From: Clostridia bacterium
GTDB taxonomy: Bacteria > Bacillota_A > Clostridia > Oscillospirales > Acutalibacteraceae
Length of the DNA stretch: 60,598 nucleotides
Direction of reading: 5' to 3'
NCBI GenBank assembly: GCA_017397065.1
Contig: JAFQKE010000015.1
Coordinates: forward strand, 1 to 60,598
Shown here: one piece after another, positions 18,589 through 27,635 of the stretch
How the letters are laid out: each line of letters starts with the position of its first letter
Position numbering within the stretch: position 1 is the first letter of the stretch
Translations under genes and position numbers: made by a program
The notes under the pieces: generated by a model
The model's input: only the letters and a program-made list of their open reading frames with translations
What the model was told of the DNA's origin: nothing
Database searches by the model: none

Positions 18589-18617
18589 TATAAAATGCTT
18601 TTTATTAAATATATAAT
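18589..18617 (+). promoter_or_regulatory. Promoter of the 1778-aa rhamnosidase
   Basis: TATAAT at 18612-18617 gives a 26-base leader. The -35 position (18589-18594) reads TATAAA, a poor match. A second TATAAT at 18631 is too close to the ribosome site to be used. Confidence 0.45.
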
Positions 18618-18649
18618 TAAATTAGTGTAGTATAATAAGGAGTGATAAT

Positions 18650-21600
18650 ATGCGTTTCAAAATAAAAAAATTTTTATCAATTTGTCTTTCTTCAGTTTGC
18701 CTTTTTACATCTGTTATGGGAGGGGGAGCTATAAGCACTATGGCTGCAACTACAGAGGCTTCGGTTTATGATGTTAAGATAAACGATTTAAAAGCTCCAA
18801 TTGGAATAGATACAAAAACACCTCTCTTCAGTTGGAAAATGGCCTCAAATAACACGGGGGCTAAACAAACCGCATACCTTGTTACGGTAACCGACGAAAG
18901 CGATATTGAAGTCTGGAACACAGGCTGGGTTGAGAGTGATAAATCGCAGGGTATTGTTTATGGGGGTAGTGCCCTTAAATCCTCCACAAAATATACCGTA
19001 AGCGTTGCAATTAAAGACGAAAAAGGTGTAGCAACCACTTCGGCTATTACAACTTTTGAAACTGCACTTTTAGAGGACGACGCCTTTTCTGATACCAAAT
19101 GGATAAGCTATCAGAACACGGCTGATGAAACTGCCGATGCTACAGGCATTACTTCATTTACAATAGATTTTGATTTTAAAATAAACAGCGCAAATCAGGG
19201 CTTTGCCATTGGTATGAGCGATGACCTTAAAACCTATATTCTTTTTCAGATAAGCACACAGAATAGCTCGGATAAATCCATAATCCTTCGCCCCCACGTA
19301 AAGGTGAACGGTAGCTGGACGGTATTACCGGGTGAAGCCAACAAATTGGTACTTAATGATGCTATCGGCTATGATGATACAACCGTTTTTGGAAAGCTCG
19401 TTCACGAAAGAATTGTGGTTAATGGCAAAGAGGCCAAGCTTTATTTCGGTCCCGATGAAAACAACCTTACCTATGCAGGAGCCTACACCCACAACAAAGA
19501 TATTACACTCGGAAAAATAGGCTTCCGCCATAATCTAAAAAATCCATTAGAGAGCACCTCATACGATAATATAGTTGTTAAAAATCAAAGTGGATATGTT
19601 ATCTATAGCGAAGATTTTTCTTCAGGTGTATCAAATTTTGAAGGTACCATAAATGAAAGCGTAGTAGATGGTATGTTGCTTGTAGGTTCCAATAATGAAA
19701 CCTATACTGAGGGCGTTATTGTACTTAAAAGCTTTGGTACATATAATTCTTCTGCTAACACAAATGCTCCCGCCTTCCGCAAGGAGGTATCGGTAGCAAG
19801 CGGTCTTAAAAGCGCCAAGCTTTATACAAGCGGACTTGGTATTTATGAATCTTATATAAACGGTAAACGAGTAGGTAATTTATTAAGTGATGGCACTGTT
19901 TCTTATGATGAGCTTAAACCCGGTTATACAGGTAAAAATCGCCGTTTGTACAACACCTATGATGTAACACATATGTTAACTGCAGGTACAACAAATATTC
20001 TTTCAAGTATTGTTACCGATGGTTGGTGGAGTGCCAATGACAGTCTTTTAAAGCAGGGCGAAGAGTCGGCATATTTTGCAAAGCTGATTTTAACCTATAA
20101 TGACGGTACAAAGTCGGTAATAAACTCTAACACCGATTGGAAAACTGCCTTGGTTGCCCCTGTTCAGAAAGATACCACCATTTATAACGGTGAGCATTAT
20201 AACGCCACCGCTGATTTAGGCTGGATGTACCCCGGTTATGATGATTCAGCTTGGTCAACACCTAAAGAAAACACAGAGTTTACAGGCGTCCCCACCGCTC
20301 AGGCAGGTGCGTTTGTAAAGGTTCGTAAGGATTTAGAACGCAAGTCTCAGAAAATAACGGTTTATGAAGGCGCCGAAGATGCCTTTACCGGTTATTATGG
20401 CAGAGTAAAAACAGTTGCTAACTATAATGATGGCGATGATGTTGTATTAAATCCCGGACAGACCTTGCTTGTGGATTTTGGCCAGAATTTCGCAGGATTT
20501 GAAAGCTTTGAAATAACCTCTGAGCGTGGTACAACAATAAGTGTTGACCACGGTGAAATACTTAATGACGGTAACGGTGCATTTTCAAGGGGTAATGATG
20601 GACCTGAGGGAAGCATCTATGAATCCAACTACCGTACCGCTAAATCTGATACCATCTATGTTACCGCAGGCGGAAATAATGAAAGCTATAGCCCATCATT
20701 CTCTTTTTATGGGTTCCGTTATTTGGAAATCACCGTTTCAAAAACCACCACATTCCATAAGCTTCGTGGTAATGTTTTAACGTCGGTGCTGGAGGATACC
20801 GCTGAGATTACCACCTCGGATTCGGCTGTAAATCAGTTAATCAGTAATATCAGGTGGAGTATGTACAGCAACTACCTCTCGGTAGCAACCGACTGTCCCC
20901 AGCGTGATGAGCGTCTGGGCTGGCTTGGTGATACTCAGGTATTTGCAAAAACAGGTTTATTCCTTGGTGATAACAAGGCTTTCCTTAAAAAGTATCTTAT
21001 TGATATTCGTGATGGTCAGGTTACCGATCCTTCAAGCGAATTTTACGGTGCATATCCGGCCATTGCACCCTGTTCGGATAATCTTGGCACATACGGTGCC
21101 TTCGGTTGGGCTGACTGTGGAATAATTTTGCCTTATTATCTTTATATGATGAGCGGCGATACCTCCGTAATAACCGAAATGTGGACATCAATGCGTCTTT
21201 ATATGGATGAATTTTTGAGCGGAAGAACATACGGCGGTGCATCGAATTTTGGTGACTGGCTTTCCTTTGAAACATCAACCGCTACAGGTAACAATATGCT
21301 TGGCACTTGCTTTGTTGCTCTTGATGCCCGTATGATGTCTCAAATGGCTCTGGCTATTGGTGATAATGATGCCGCAGAGCACTATAAAAATGTTTATGAA
21401 GAAAAGAAAGCTCTTTATAACAATACATTTGTTAATACCGACGGTACTCTTAAAGAATCCACTCAGGCGGTATGTCTTTATGCACTTTATACCGATATGG
21501 TGGATAACATAGAACCGGTAGTTAATCAGCTTATAACCAACATTGAGCGTAATGGCAACAAGCTTCAAACAGGATTCCTTGGTACTGCAATTATAATGCC

Positions 21601-23986
21601 CACCCTTACAAAAATAGGCAGAACAGACGTTGCTTATAAGCTTTTACTTCAGCACGAAAATCCATCTTGGCTCTATTCTGTTGATCAGGGTGCAACCACG
21701 GTGTGGGAGAGATGGAATTCCTACACGGTAGCAGATGGATTTGGCTCGGTTTCTATGAATTCATTTAACCATTATTCCTATGGCTCCGTTCTCGGTTGGA
21801 TGTTTTCTGATATGGCAGGTATTGATTACGATACCGCTACTCCCGGATTTAAAAATATTATTCTTTCTCCCGAATTCGACCCATCTCTGCCTACAGTAAA
21901 TGCATCTTTTAATTCTCCCTACGGTGAGATTATAAGCAATATGGAGTATGATTCGGGTGTATGGAATTATAAAGCTACCGTTCCGGCAAATTCCACCGCC
22001 ACCATAATTTTACCTATAGAAAAATTAGAAACCCTTAAAGTAAATGGTAAATCTGCAGATGCGGTTACAACCGAAAACGATGGCATTTCATTTGTAGGTT
22101 TTGAGGACGGCAAAGTAACATTCACCGCCGTTGCAGGCAGCTTTGAGTTTGAAGCTGAATATACTGAGAAACACACAGTAAACATTTTGCTTGAGGGCAA
22201 AACCGATGAGATGCCCGCTATTGAAGCAGAGGTTAAGGTCAACGGAAATGTTAAAGCAACCTCTATTCCTGCAAAATTAGAGGTTTTGGATGGTGACATT
22301 ATAACCGCTACAGCCGCCTGCCTAAACTCGGTAGATTATCTGGTAAAGGGTTGGAGTGCCGGTGGTCAGGTGCTTTCAGCAGATAATACATTAGAGTATA
22401 CCGTAAGGGCGAGCGAGGATATAGTTTTATCCTTTGCCGATGCTGAATATTTAAGTATCGCCGAGGGCAAAAACGTTACCGCCAACAGCGCAAACAGCGA
22501 TTGGGCTGCGGCACATTTAACCGACGGCATTAAATCACATCTCGGCGGCACCAAAGGTTGGTCAAGCCATAGCGTGGGTTCAAATATCAACAGCTTTAAT
22601 GAAGTGCCTGCCGTTATTGATTTAGGTAAAAATTATTCCTTTAGCAGATTCCATATCTATCCAAGAAATGATATTTTATCATCAGGCGTAATTTGTTGTC
22701 CTACGTCGTTTACCATTTATGTAAGTGATGATAATTCTAATTGGGAGCCCGTTTATTCGGCAACCAATGTCCCCGTTACAAATGGTTATACCCCAATAGT
22801 TATTGAATTGAACGAGCCTGTAGAGGGTAGATATGTTAAGCTCGGCGTTACTGCAATAAGCAAGGGTGACCAGTATGGCACAGGGTATGTTCAGCTTAGT
22901 GAATTTGGCGTATACTGTACTGAACATACTTTTGAGAATAATATTTGCACAAACTGCGGCAGCGAAAACAATGCCTTGGATTCTACAAGATACAAAATCA
23001 GTTCATCCATTTACGGTAGATTCGATTATGAAACAAAGGTTGCGGCTATACGCACTGCCGATACCGCCAAAGAGGTAAAACAAGGCATAAGAATCAAAAC
23101 AAGTCTTGATACATCTATTTTAGCTTTGAATTATATTGAAGGCTATACAGCCACCGAATACGGTACACTTGCGGCAAAAACCGCAGATTTAAACGGCGAT
23201 GAGCTTATTTACTCCAATGTTGGTGTAAATAAAGCCATAAGAAGAGGCGCCGCATATAAATATGATATTAAAAATGATAAAGTTATTAAAGATGTAGTGT
23301 TTGAAGAAAACGGAAACAAGCTTGTGTATACTGCCGTTTTGGTAAATATCAATACCGAAAGCTATGCTGTGGATTACAGCGCAAGGGCTTATATCAAATT
23401 TTCTAAGCCGGGCGAGGAGGATATTGTTATTTACGGCGATATATATGATGTTACCGTAAAGGGAGTTGCTGAAACAATCCTTTCCACGCCCGGAGCGGAT
23501 GATACTTCCCGTAAGGCGGCTGTTTCGGTGCTTAAGGAATATGATGGATATCTAGGCAAAAATCAGCTTTTCGACCTTGAAAACTGGAGCTTCGCAAGTT
23601 GGGTTGAAGCGAGCGGTGATGGTGAAAGTTATGTAAGCCTTACCGGTGCAAGCTGGCAGGAGATAAATCTTACCTTAAAGCTCAAAAAGAACACAACCTA
23701 CAAATTTACAACCAACTTCTACCAGACTGCAAATGAAGCGCTTACCGACACAATGTCCTCTATGGAAGTCTTTAAAAATATTGACGGTACGCTTACCAAC
23801 ATTAACAGAACAGCAAGCGATAAATATTATTGGACTCAGTCGGTTGCAACAAATGTTAACAATCCCGGAAGTATAACTGCTACCTTTACAACAACAGATG
23901 ATACCGATACATTTGTTTTGCAGTTTAATTTGCAGGGTGTTTCAAAGGTAACACTTCTTAATATGGATATTATTCAGGTAGAATAA
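18650..23986 (+). CDS. Secreted alpha-L-rhamnosidase (GH78) with F5/8-type module
   Basis: This 1778-aa protein has a signal peptide ending near STMAATTE. In order: an Ig-like rhamnosidase N-domain (residues 40-145), a concanavalin/LamG-like insertion (about 150-345), the Bac_rhamnosid_N sandwich (about 375-545), the six-hairpin catalytic barrel with DCPQRDERLGWLGD (about 748) and TTVWERWNSY (about 1016), a C-terminal sandwich, an InlB-like repeat with VKGWSAGG, a discoidin F5/8C module (about 1268-1422), a CxxC pair (HTFENNICTNCG), the domain shared with the 1463-aa protein (about 1450-1635), and a final sandwich like that protein's repeated module. It would cut rhamnose from extracellular glycans while held to them. 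No LPXTG or SLH anchor is seen. Confidence 0.93.
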   Translation: MRFKIKKFLSICLSSVCLFTSVMGGGAISTMAATTEASVYDVKINDLKAPIGIDTKTPLFSWKMASNNTGAKQTAYLVTVTDESDIEVWNTGWVESDKSQGIVYGGSALKSSTKYTVSVAIKDEKGVATTSAITTFETALLEDDAFSDTKWISYQNTADETADATGITSFTIDFDFKINSANQGFAIGMSDDLKTYILFQISTQNSSDKSIILRPHVKVNGSWTVLPGEANKLVLNDAIGYDDTTVFGKLVHERIVVNGKEAKLYFGPDENNLTYAGAYTHNKDITLGKIGFRHNLKNPLESTSYDNIVVKNQSGYVIYSEDFSSGVSNFEGTINESVVDGMLLVGSNNETYTEGVIVLKSFGTYNSSANTNAPAFRKEVSVASGLKSAKLYTSGLGIYESYINGKRVGNLLSDGTVSYDELKPGYTGKNRRLYNTYDVTHMLTAGTTNILSSIVTDGWWSANDSLLKQGEESAYFAKLILTYNDGTKSVINSNTDWKTALVAPVQKDTTIYNGEHYNATADLGWMYPGYDDSAWSTPKENTEFTGVPTAQAGAFVKVRKDLERKSQKITVYEGAEDAFTGYYGRVKTVANYNDGDDVVLNPGQTLLVDFGQNFAGFESFEITSERGTTISVDHGEILNDGNGAFSRGNDGPEGSIYESNYRTAKSDTIYVTAGGNNESYSPSFSFYGFRYLEITVSKTTTFHKLRGNVLTSVLEDTAEITTSDSAVNQLISNIRWSMYSNYLSVATDCPQRDERLGWLGDTQVFAKTGLFLGDNKAFLKKYLIDIRDGQVTDPSSEFYGAYPAIAPCSDNLGTYGAFGWADCGIILPYYLYMMSGDTSVITEMWTSMRLYMDEFLSGRTYGGASNFGDWLSFETSTATGNNMLGTCFVALDARMMSQMALAIGDNDAAEHYKNVYEEKKALYNNTFVNTDGTLKESTQAVCLYALYTDMVDNIEPVVNQLITNIERNGNKLQTGFLGTAIIMPTLTKIGRTDVAYKLLLQHENPSWLYSVDQGATTVWERWNSYTVADGFGSVSMNSFNHYSYGSVLGWMFSDMAGIDYDTATPGFKNIILSPEFDPSLPTVNASFNSPYGEIISNMEYDSGVWNYKATVPANSTATIILPIEKLETLKVNGKSADAVTTENDGISFVGFEDGKVTFTAVAGSFEFEAEYTEKHTVNILLEGKTDEMPAIEAEVKVNGNVKATSIPAKLEVLDGDIITATAACLNSVDYLVKGWSAGGQVLSADNTLEYTVRASEDIVLSFADAEYLSIAEGKNVTANSANSDWAAAHLTDGIKSHLGGTKGWSSHSVGSNINSFNEVPAVIDLGKNYSFSRFHIYPRNDILSSGVICCPTSFTIYVSDDNSNWEPVYSATNVPVTNGYTPIVIELNEPVEGRYVKLGVTAISKGDQYGTGYVQLSEFGVYCTEHTFENNICTNCGSENNALDSTRYKISSSIYGRFDYETKVAAIRTADTAKEVKQGIRIKTSLDTSILALNYIEGYTATEYGTLAAKTADLNGDELIYSNVGVNKAIRRGAAYKYDIKNDKVIKDVVFEENGNKLVYTAVLVNINTESYAVDYSARAYIKFSKPGEEDIVIYGDIYDVTVKGVAETILSTPGADDTSRKAAVSVLKEYDGYLGKNQLFDLENWSFASWVEASGDGESYVSLTGASWQEINLTLKLKKNTTYKFTTNFYQTANEALTDTMSSMEVFKNIDGTLTNINRTASDKYYWTQSVATNVNNPGSITATFTTTDDTDTFVLQFNLQGVSKVTLLNMDIIQVE

Positions 23987-23994
23987 GCATAGAA

Positions 23995-24026
23995 AATAAG
24001 GCGGCAGTAATGCCGTCTTATTTTTG
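23995..24026 (+). terminator. Rho-independent terminator of the secreted rhamnosidase
   Basis: AATAAG-G-CGGCA pairs with TGCCG-T-CTTATT around GTAA, followed by a T-run. Confidence 0.85.
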
Positions 24027-24141
24027 TAATAGTTTAAAACTCCATAATCTTAAAATTGAGCCCATATTACCGAAAAAAACAATCAGGTAAAAATTAAGGA
24101 AAATTTTCTTCAATTTTTTGTCTTTTTTTTGTTGCTTAATG

Positions 24142-24150
24142 TGTTATAAT
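24142..24150 (+). promoter_or_regulatory. Extended -10 promoter of the cupin / alpha-galactosidase pair
   Basis: TGTTATAAT is an extended -10 (TGnTATAAT). No good -35 is present at 17 bases; the region is T-rich. The start would be near 24157, giving about 28 bases before the ATG at 24185. Confidence 0.6.
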
Positions 24151-24184
24151 TTACTTGTATAAATATGTTTTTGGAAGTGACGGT

Positions 24185-24589
24185 ATGCAAAATCAAATTG
24201 AACAATTTAGTTATGACGAAAACGGTTATAAAACGTTGGTATCATTTGAAAATTGGCGGGTCGCCTTTATGAATGATGGCCCTAAAACTACCATTCAAGG
24301 TCTTTCATATCTACAAAAGCATAATGAAACTGATGAGGTTTTTGTTTTGCTTAAAGGGCGATGCGTTTTGCTTTTGGCAGGCTATGGTGATGAACCTAAT
24401 GAAATCACAGCGGTGGATATGCAGCCTAATGTAATGTACAACGTTAAAAAAGGTGCATGGCACACCCATTATTTTGCACCCGATACCAAGGTACTTATTG
24501 TTGAAAATTCCGATACCGACCTTTCAAATTCGCCCTGCTCAGACCTTACATCCGAACAGAAAAAGAAAATAGCAGAGCTTTGCAAATAA
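24185..24589 (+). CDS. Small cupin-like protein, function unknown
   Basis: This 134-aa protein starts at the ATG at 24185 behind GGAAGTGA; an earlier in-frame TTG lies in the promoter region. It reads as a single cupin barrel: KHNETDEVFVLLKGRCVLLL (about residue 40), then MQPNVMYNVKKGAWHTHYF (about 80), with His and Glu in the positions usually used to bind metal. It lies 15 bases before the alpha-galactosidase and is co-transcribed with it. Proteins of this type often act as sugar isomerases or sugar-sensing folds. Nothing in the sequence decides which. Confidence 0.75.
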   Translation: MQNQIEQFSYDENGYKTLVSFENWRVAFMNDGPKTTIQGLSYLQKHNETDEVFVLLKGRCVLLLAGYGDEPNEITAVDMQPNVMYNVKKGAWHTHYFAPDTKVLIVENSDTDLSNSPCSDLTSEQKKKIAELCK

Positions 24590-24604
24590 TAAGGAGTGTT
24601 TAAA

Positions 24605-26797
24605 ATGTCTATTAAAACCTTTATTACAAATTCAATTCCGGCATCAGATCTTAGCGATATTAGAGTTTTTAAAATTGATACCGCTAATACCACCTATGCT
24701 ATTGAGATTTTAGATGGCTATGTTAACAATGCCTATTGGGGCGAAAGACTTTATAATGATTTCGATATTCAAGCAGGTTTAGAATTTAACGGGAATCAAT
24801 TTCAATACAGCAAACATTATCGTCAAAGGGAGGAATACCCCTTCTTCGGCGGCAGATTTTATGATAATGAATGTTTAAAGGTAAATTTCCCAGATGGTGT
24901 TCGCGATACTGTTTTAAAATACAGCGATTATGTTATTAGCGAGGATGAAAATACCCTCACCCTTATTTTAAAGGATGAAGTTTATCCCTTTACCGTAAAG
25001 CTTATCTATAAAATCTATGAAGGCCTTGATGTTATTGACCGTCATACCGAAATTATAAATGAGGGTAGTGACGAAATTCAGCTTGAAACCTTTTATTCGG
25101 CTAATTGGATTTTAGGCTATAATCAAAAACAGCGACTTACCTATATGGGTAGCGGTGCGCTGCACGAATATGAGGTGAAAACCGCCGATATCGGGCTTGA
25201 TACCATCACTCTACAGAGCAAGGCGGGCGTTTCCTGCTCACAGAATATTCCTTATTTTGCAGTAGATGATTACACAGCTACCGAACAAAAGGGAAATGTT
25301 TATTTTGGTACATTGCAATGGAGCGGCAATTGGCAAATGAATATTGGTCGCACCATTAACCGCATTGCTCAGGTTAATGCAGGTATTTCTAATTTTGACT
25401 GTGATATTTGGCTTAAAGGCGGCGAAACCTTTACCACACCCATTTTTACAGGAGGCTTTGTAACCGATGGCTTTGGAGCGGCTAATCGTCAGCTGCACGA
25501 TTATTTAAGAGCAACCACTAAGAATCAGTTTACTAATAAGGTTATGCCTGTTTTGTACAATGCTTGGGCAACCTTCCTTTTTGATGTTAGCGAGGAGCTT
25601 ATTATGGCTCAGGCTAAAAAATGTGCCGACCTTGGTGTTGAACTTCTGCTCATTGACGACGGCTGGATGAAAGGGCGCAAAAATGCCCACGCAGGTCTTG
25701 GCGATTGGGTACCCGACCCCGAAAAATTCCCCAACGGTCTTGCCCCCGTTATAGATTATGTAAACAGTCTGGGCATGAAGTTTGGACTTTGGGTAGAGCC
25801 CGAAATGGTAAATACCGACAGCGACCTTTACAGAGCCCACCCCGATTGGGTTATGAATTATCCAACCAGAGAAAGGGAGGAAAAGCGTTGGCAGCTCACC
25901 CTTAATATGGCAAGGGATGATGTTTATGAGTACACAGTAAACTGGCTTGATGAACTGCTTTCTTCGGCTAATATTGAGTGCCTTAAATGGGATATGAACC
26001 GCTATTTCTCCCAGGCAGGCTGGCCCGAGGCAGAAACGAAAGAGCAAAAAAGACTTTACATTAAGTATGTTCAAAATCTCCACCGCATTTTCGCACATAT
26101 AAATGAAAAATTTCCCCATGTTATGATAGAAAACTGTGCATCGGGCGGACTTCGCTCCGATTTAGCAATGGCGCCTTGGTGCGGCAGAATTAACAGAAGT
26201 GATAATCAGGATGCTATTGATGTCTTGCAGCTTCACGAAGGCTTTACAAAGTTTAATCTTGCTAAAACGGCAGGCGGCGGTTGCCATTTCCATCACGTGC
26301 CCTATTTCCCTAACAATCGAGCTGAGAGTATGAAGTTTTTAGCCCACGTTGCCTACAACGCATCACTTTCTGTCGGCTATGACCTTAGAAGGCTTACCGA
26401 TGAACAGATTGAAGAATTAAAGGGCTACATTGCATACTATAAAAAAATCCGTGAAACCGTTCAGCTTGGTGATATGTATGTGCTTTCTTCTGCTTTTGAT
26501 AAAAATGCACCCTCTGTTGTCTTCCAGTATGTAGCAAAGGATAAGAAAAAGTCAGTTATCTTTGTTTACGGTAATAATAACGGATTTGCAGTACGACTTC
26601 CTGCAATCAAGCCTATGGGTCTTGACCCCAAAAAGCTTTATAAGGTGACACTTCCCACATGTGAAAAATGGAAGTGGGATTACCCTGTGCTTAGTGGTGA
26701 CGGACTTATGAAAATGGGTGTAAATACCGCAAGATGCGCCGCTATTGAAGACCCCGTTTACGGCTGCTTTGCCATTGAAATTGAAGAAAAACAATAG
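24605..26797 (+). CDS. Alpha-galactosidase (GH36), cytoplasmic
   Basis: This 730-aa protein starts at the ATG at 24605, eight bases after AAGGAG. It has an N-terminal beta-supersandwich, then the TIM barrel with LLIDDGWMKGRK (about residue 348), KWDMNRYF (nucleophile Asp, about 462) and NRSDNQDAID (acid/base Asp, about 532), the GH36 signatures. The size equals that of tetrameric bacterial GH36 enzymes such as AgaA and RafA. Lack of a signal peptide means it cleaves imported galactosides such as raffinose-type sugars or pectic side-chain fragments. It pairs with the upstream cupin-like gene. A 120-bp repeat follows almost directly after its stop codon. Confidence 0.96.
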   Translation: MSIKTFITNSIPASDLSDIRVFKIDTANTTYAIEILDGYVNNAYWGERLYNDFDIQAGLEFNGNQFQYSKHYRQREEYPFFGGRFYDNECLKVNFPDGVRDTVLKYSDYVISEDENTLTLILKDEVYPFTVKLIYKIYEGLDVIDRHTEIINEGSDEIQLETFYSANWILGYNQKQRLTYMGSGALHEYEVKTADIGLDTITLQSKAGVSCSQNIPYFAVDDYTATEQKGNVYFGTLQWSGNWQMNIGRTINRIAQVNAGISNFDCDIWLKGGETFTTPIFTGGFVTDGFGAANRQLHDYLRATTKNQFTNKVMPVLYNAWATFLFDVSEELIMAQAKKCADLGVELLLIDDGWMKGRKNAHAGLGDWVPDPEKFPNGLAPVIDYVNSLGMKFGLWVEPEMVNTDSDLYRAHPDWVMNYPTREREEKRWQLTLNMARDDVYEYTVNWLDELLSSANIECLKWDMNRYFSQAGWPEAETKEQKRLYIKYVQNLHRIFAHINEKFPHVMIENCASGGLRSDLAMAPWCGRINRSDNQDAIDVLQLHEGFTKFNLAKTAGGGCHFHHVPYFPNNRAESMKFLAHVAYNASLSVGYDLRRLTDEQIEELKGYIAYYKKIRETVQLGDMYVLSSAFDKNAPSVVFQYVAKDKKKSVIFVYGNNNGFAVRLPAIKPMGLDPKKLYKVTLPTCEKWKWDYPVLSGDGLMKMGVNTARCAAIEDPVYGCFAIEIEEKQ

Positions 26798-26806
26798 TAT
26801 AAATAA

Positions 26807-26927
26807 AGGGACTGTAAAAAGCAAAGTTTATTAAATCCCTTAAAATAAGAATAACAAGAAATGAAAAATCTGCAATAAAAGTGTAAAAAAAGCACTCTCG
26901 TTGCAGATTTTTTGTGTTTATAAATAA
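26807..26927. repeat. Repeat family R2, copy 1
   Basis: This segment of about 120 bp, starting GGGACTG, is strongly similar to 51707-51817. The most conserved part is the hairpin 26865-26911: AAAATCTGCAA pairs with TTGCAGATTTT around an inner AGTG/CACT stem. It starts 10 bases after the stop of the alpha-galactosidase and may act as its terminator. Short minus-strand frames across both copies share CFLQSL only because the DNA is repeated. Confidence 0.7.
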
Positions 26928-27166
26928 ATATATGTATGTATCTTTCTTTAAAACGTGACGAAGTCACCGATAGTGAGTTAAAGCCTCTGATAGTTGTAAC
27001 CTGTAAACTATAGCGTTATGCAGTGTCCACCGGTCACGCACAGTTGATTTTGAAGTAAAAATCTTGAAAAAATCAAGAAAAACTTTTCTACAATTCGTAA
27101 CAAAATTTTTTTGTTTTAGTATGCTAAAGTGCAAAATTGAAGGTGATTATTAAAGGGTTATTGGAG

Positions 27167-27197
27167 TTATCAACATAGTTATCAACAGTTATTAACA
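27167..27197 (+). promoter_or_regulatory. Cluster of three DnaA-box-like sites
   Basis: TTATCAACA (27167), TTATCAACA (27179) and TTATTAACA (27189) lie in one direction, 12 and 10 bases apart, in an AT-rich stretch. TTATCAACA is one change from the consensus DnaA box TTATCCACA. The rest of the 508-base gene-free region 26798-27305 holds repeat R2, a GTGAC-GAA-GTCAC hairpin near 26956, a CTTGA/TCAAG hairpin near 27063 and a relic of the A/B element near 27257. No dnaA, dnaN or rpmH is nearby. Confidence 0.35.
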
Positions 27198-27256
27198 AAA
27201 ATTAAGAATACAAACTGTATAAAAGTTTTTTAACGGTCAAAAATTAACTAGTCAGA

Positions 27257-27280
27257 GGATTTAAACTTGAACCGGGTTTG
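27257..27280. repeat. Relic of the terminal repeat of elements A/B
   Basis: ATTTAAACTTGAACC (27259-27273) followed by GGGTTT matches the inner part of the terminal repeat at 6776-6796 with one change. The outer GCCGG end and the element body are missing. Confidence 0.45.
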
Positions 27281-27305
27281 ATGAAGAAATATATGAGGTG
27301 ATAAT

Positions 27306-27590
27306 ATGTTAAGAGGTACAAACAGGTCGATAATTGAGATAAACGAAACCGAAAACAGATATTTTGAAAAGGCGTTGCTTTTTGTGAAACCTGAATATAT
27401 AAATCTTTCGCCCGAGCGACTTAACAGGGAGGCTTTGCGAATGATAGGCTCGCTTTCCTTTTCCCCGATGGGACTTGGCAGGCAGGTTACCGCTCGGAGA
27501 AGAGCGGCACAAAAAAGGCGTAGGAAAATACTTTTTATAAGCGGTACGTTATTTTTAGTTGCCGCTTTTTTGGTTTGGAGATTTATGTAA
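27306..27590 (+). CDS. Small membrane protein of unknown function
   Basis: This 94-aa protein starts with ATG after GAGGTG. It begins MLRGTNRSIIEINETENRYF and continues EKALLFVKPEYINLSPERLN, then a basic stretch (RRRAAQKRRRK, about residues 64-74) and one C-terminal membrane helix (ILFISGTLFLVAAFLVW). It would be a tail-anchored protein with its N-terminus in the cytoplasm. Similar small proteins occur in Clostridia to my recollection, without a known role. A good terminator follows. Its upstream region holds the TTATCAACA cluster, which could be part of its control region. Confidence 0.75.
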   Translation: MLRGTNRSIIEINETENRYFEKALLFVKPEYINLSPERLNREALRMIGSLSFSPMGLGRQVTARRRAAQKRRRKILFISGTLFLVAAFLVWRFM

Positions 27591-27593
27591 AGG

Positions 27594-27630
27594 AAAAAAG
27601 CCAAAGCAGTTTTCAAATGCTTTGGCTTTT
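27594..27630. terminator. Bidirectional terminator between convergent genes
   Basis: AAAAGCCAAAGCA pairs with TGCTTTGGCTTTT. T-rich tails on each strand serve the genes ending at 27590 and 27636. Confidence 0.85.
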
Positions 27631-27635
27631 AAAAT

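Noticed and set aside
25505..26119. 204-codon open frame on the minus strand inside the alpha-galactosidase
   Set aside because: It lies fully within a certain GH36 gene, has no ribosome site and no recognisable protein character.
26758..26967. Small minus-strand frame resembling one at 51628-51852 (both contain CFLQSL)
   Set aside because: The likeness comes from the R2 DNA repeat under both frames. Neither has a ribosome site, and both overlap the ends of real genes.
26940..27305. Chromosome origin (oriC)
   Set aside because: The three box-like sites alone are not enough: no dnaA, dnaN, rpmH or gid genes lie near, and gene orientation does not diverge from this point.
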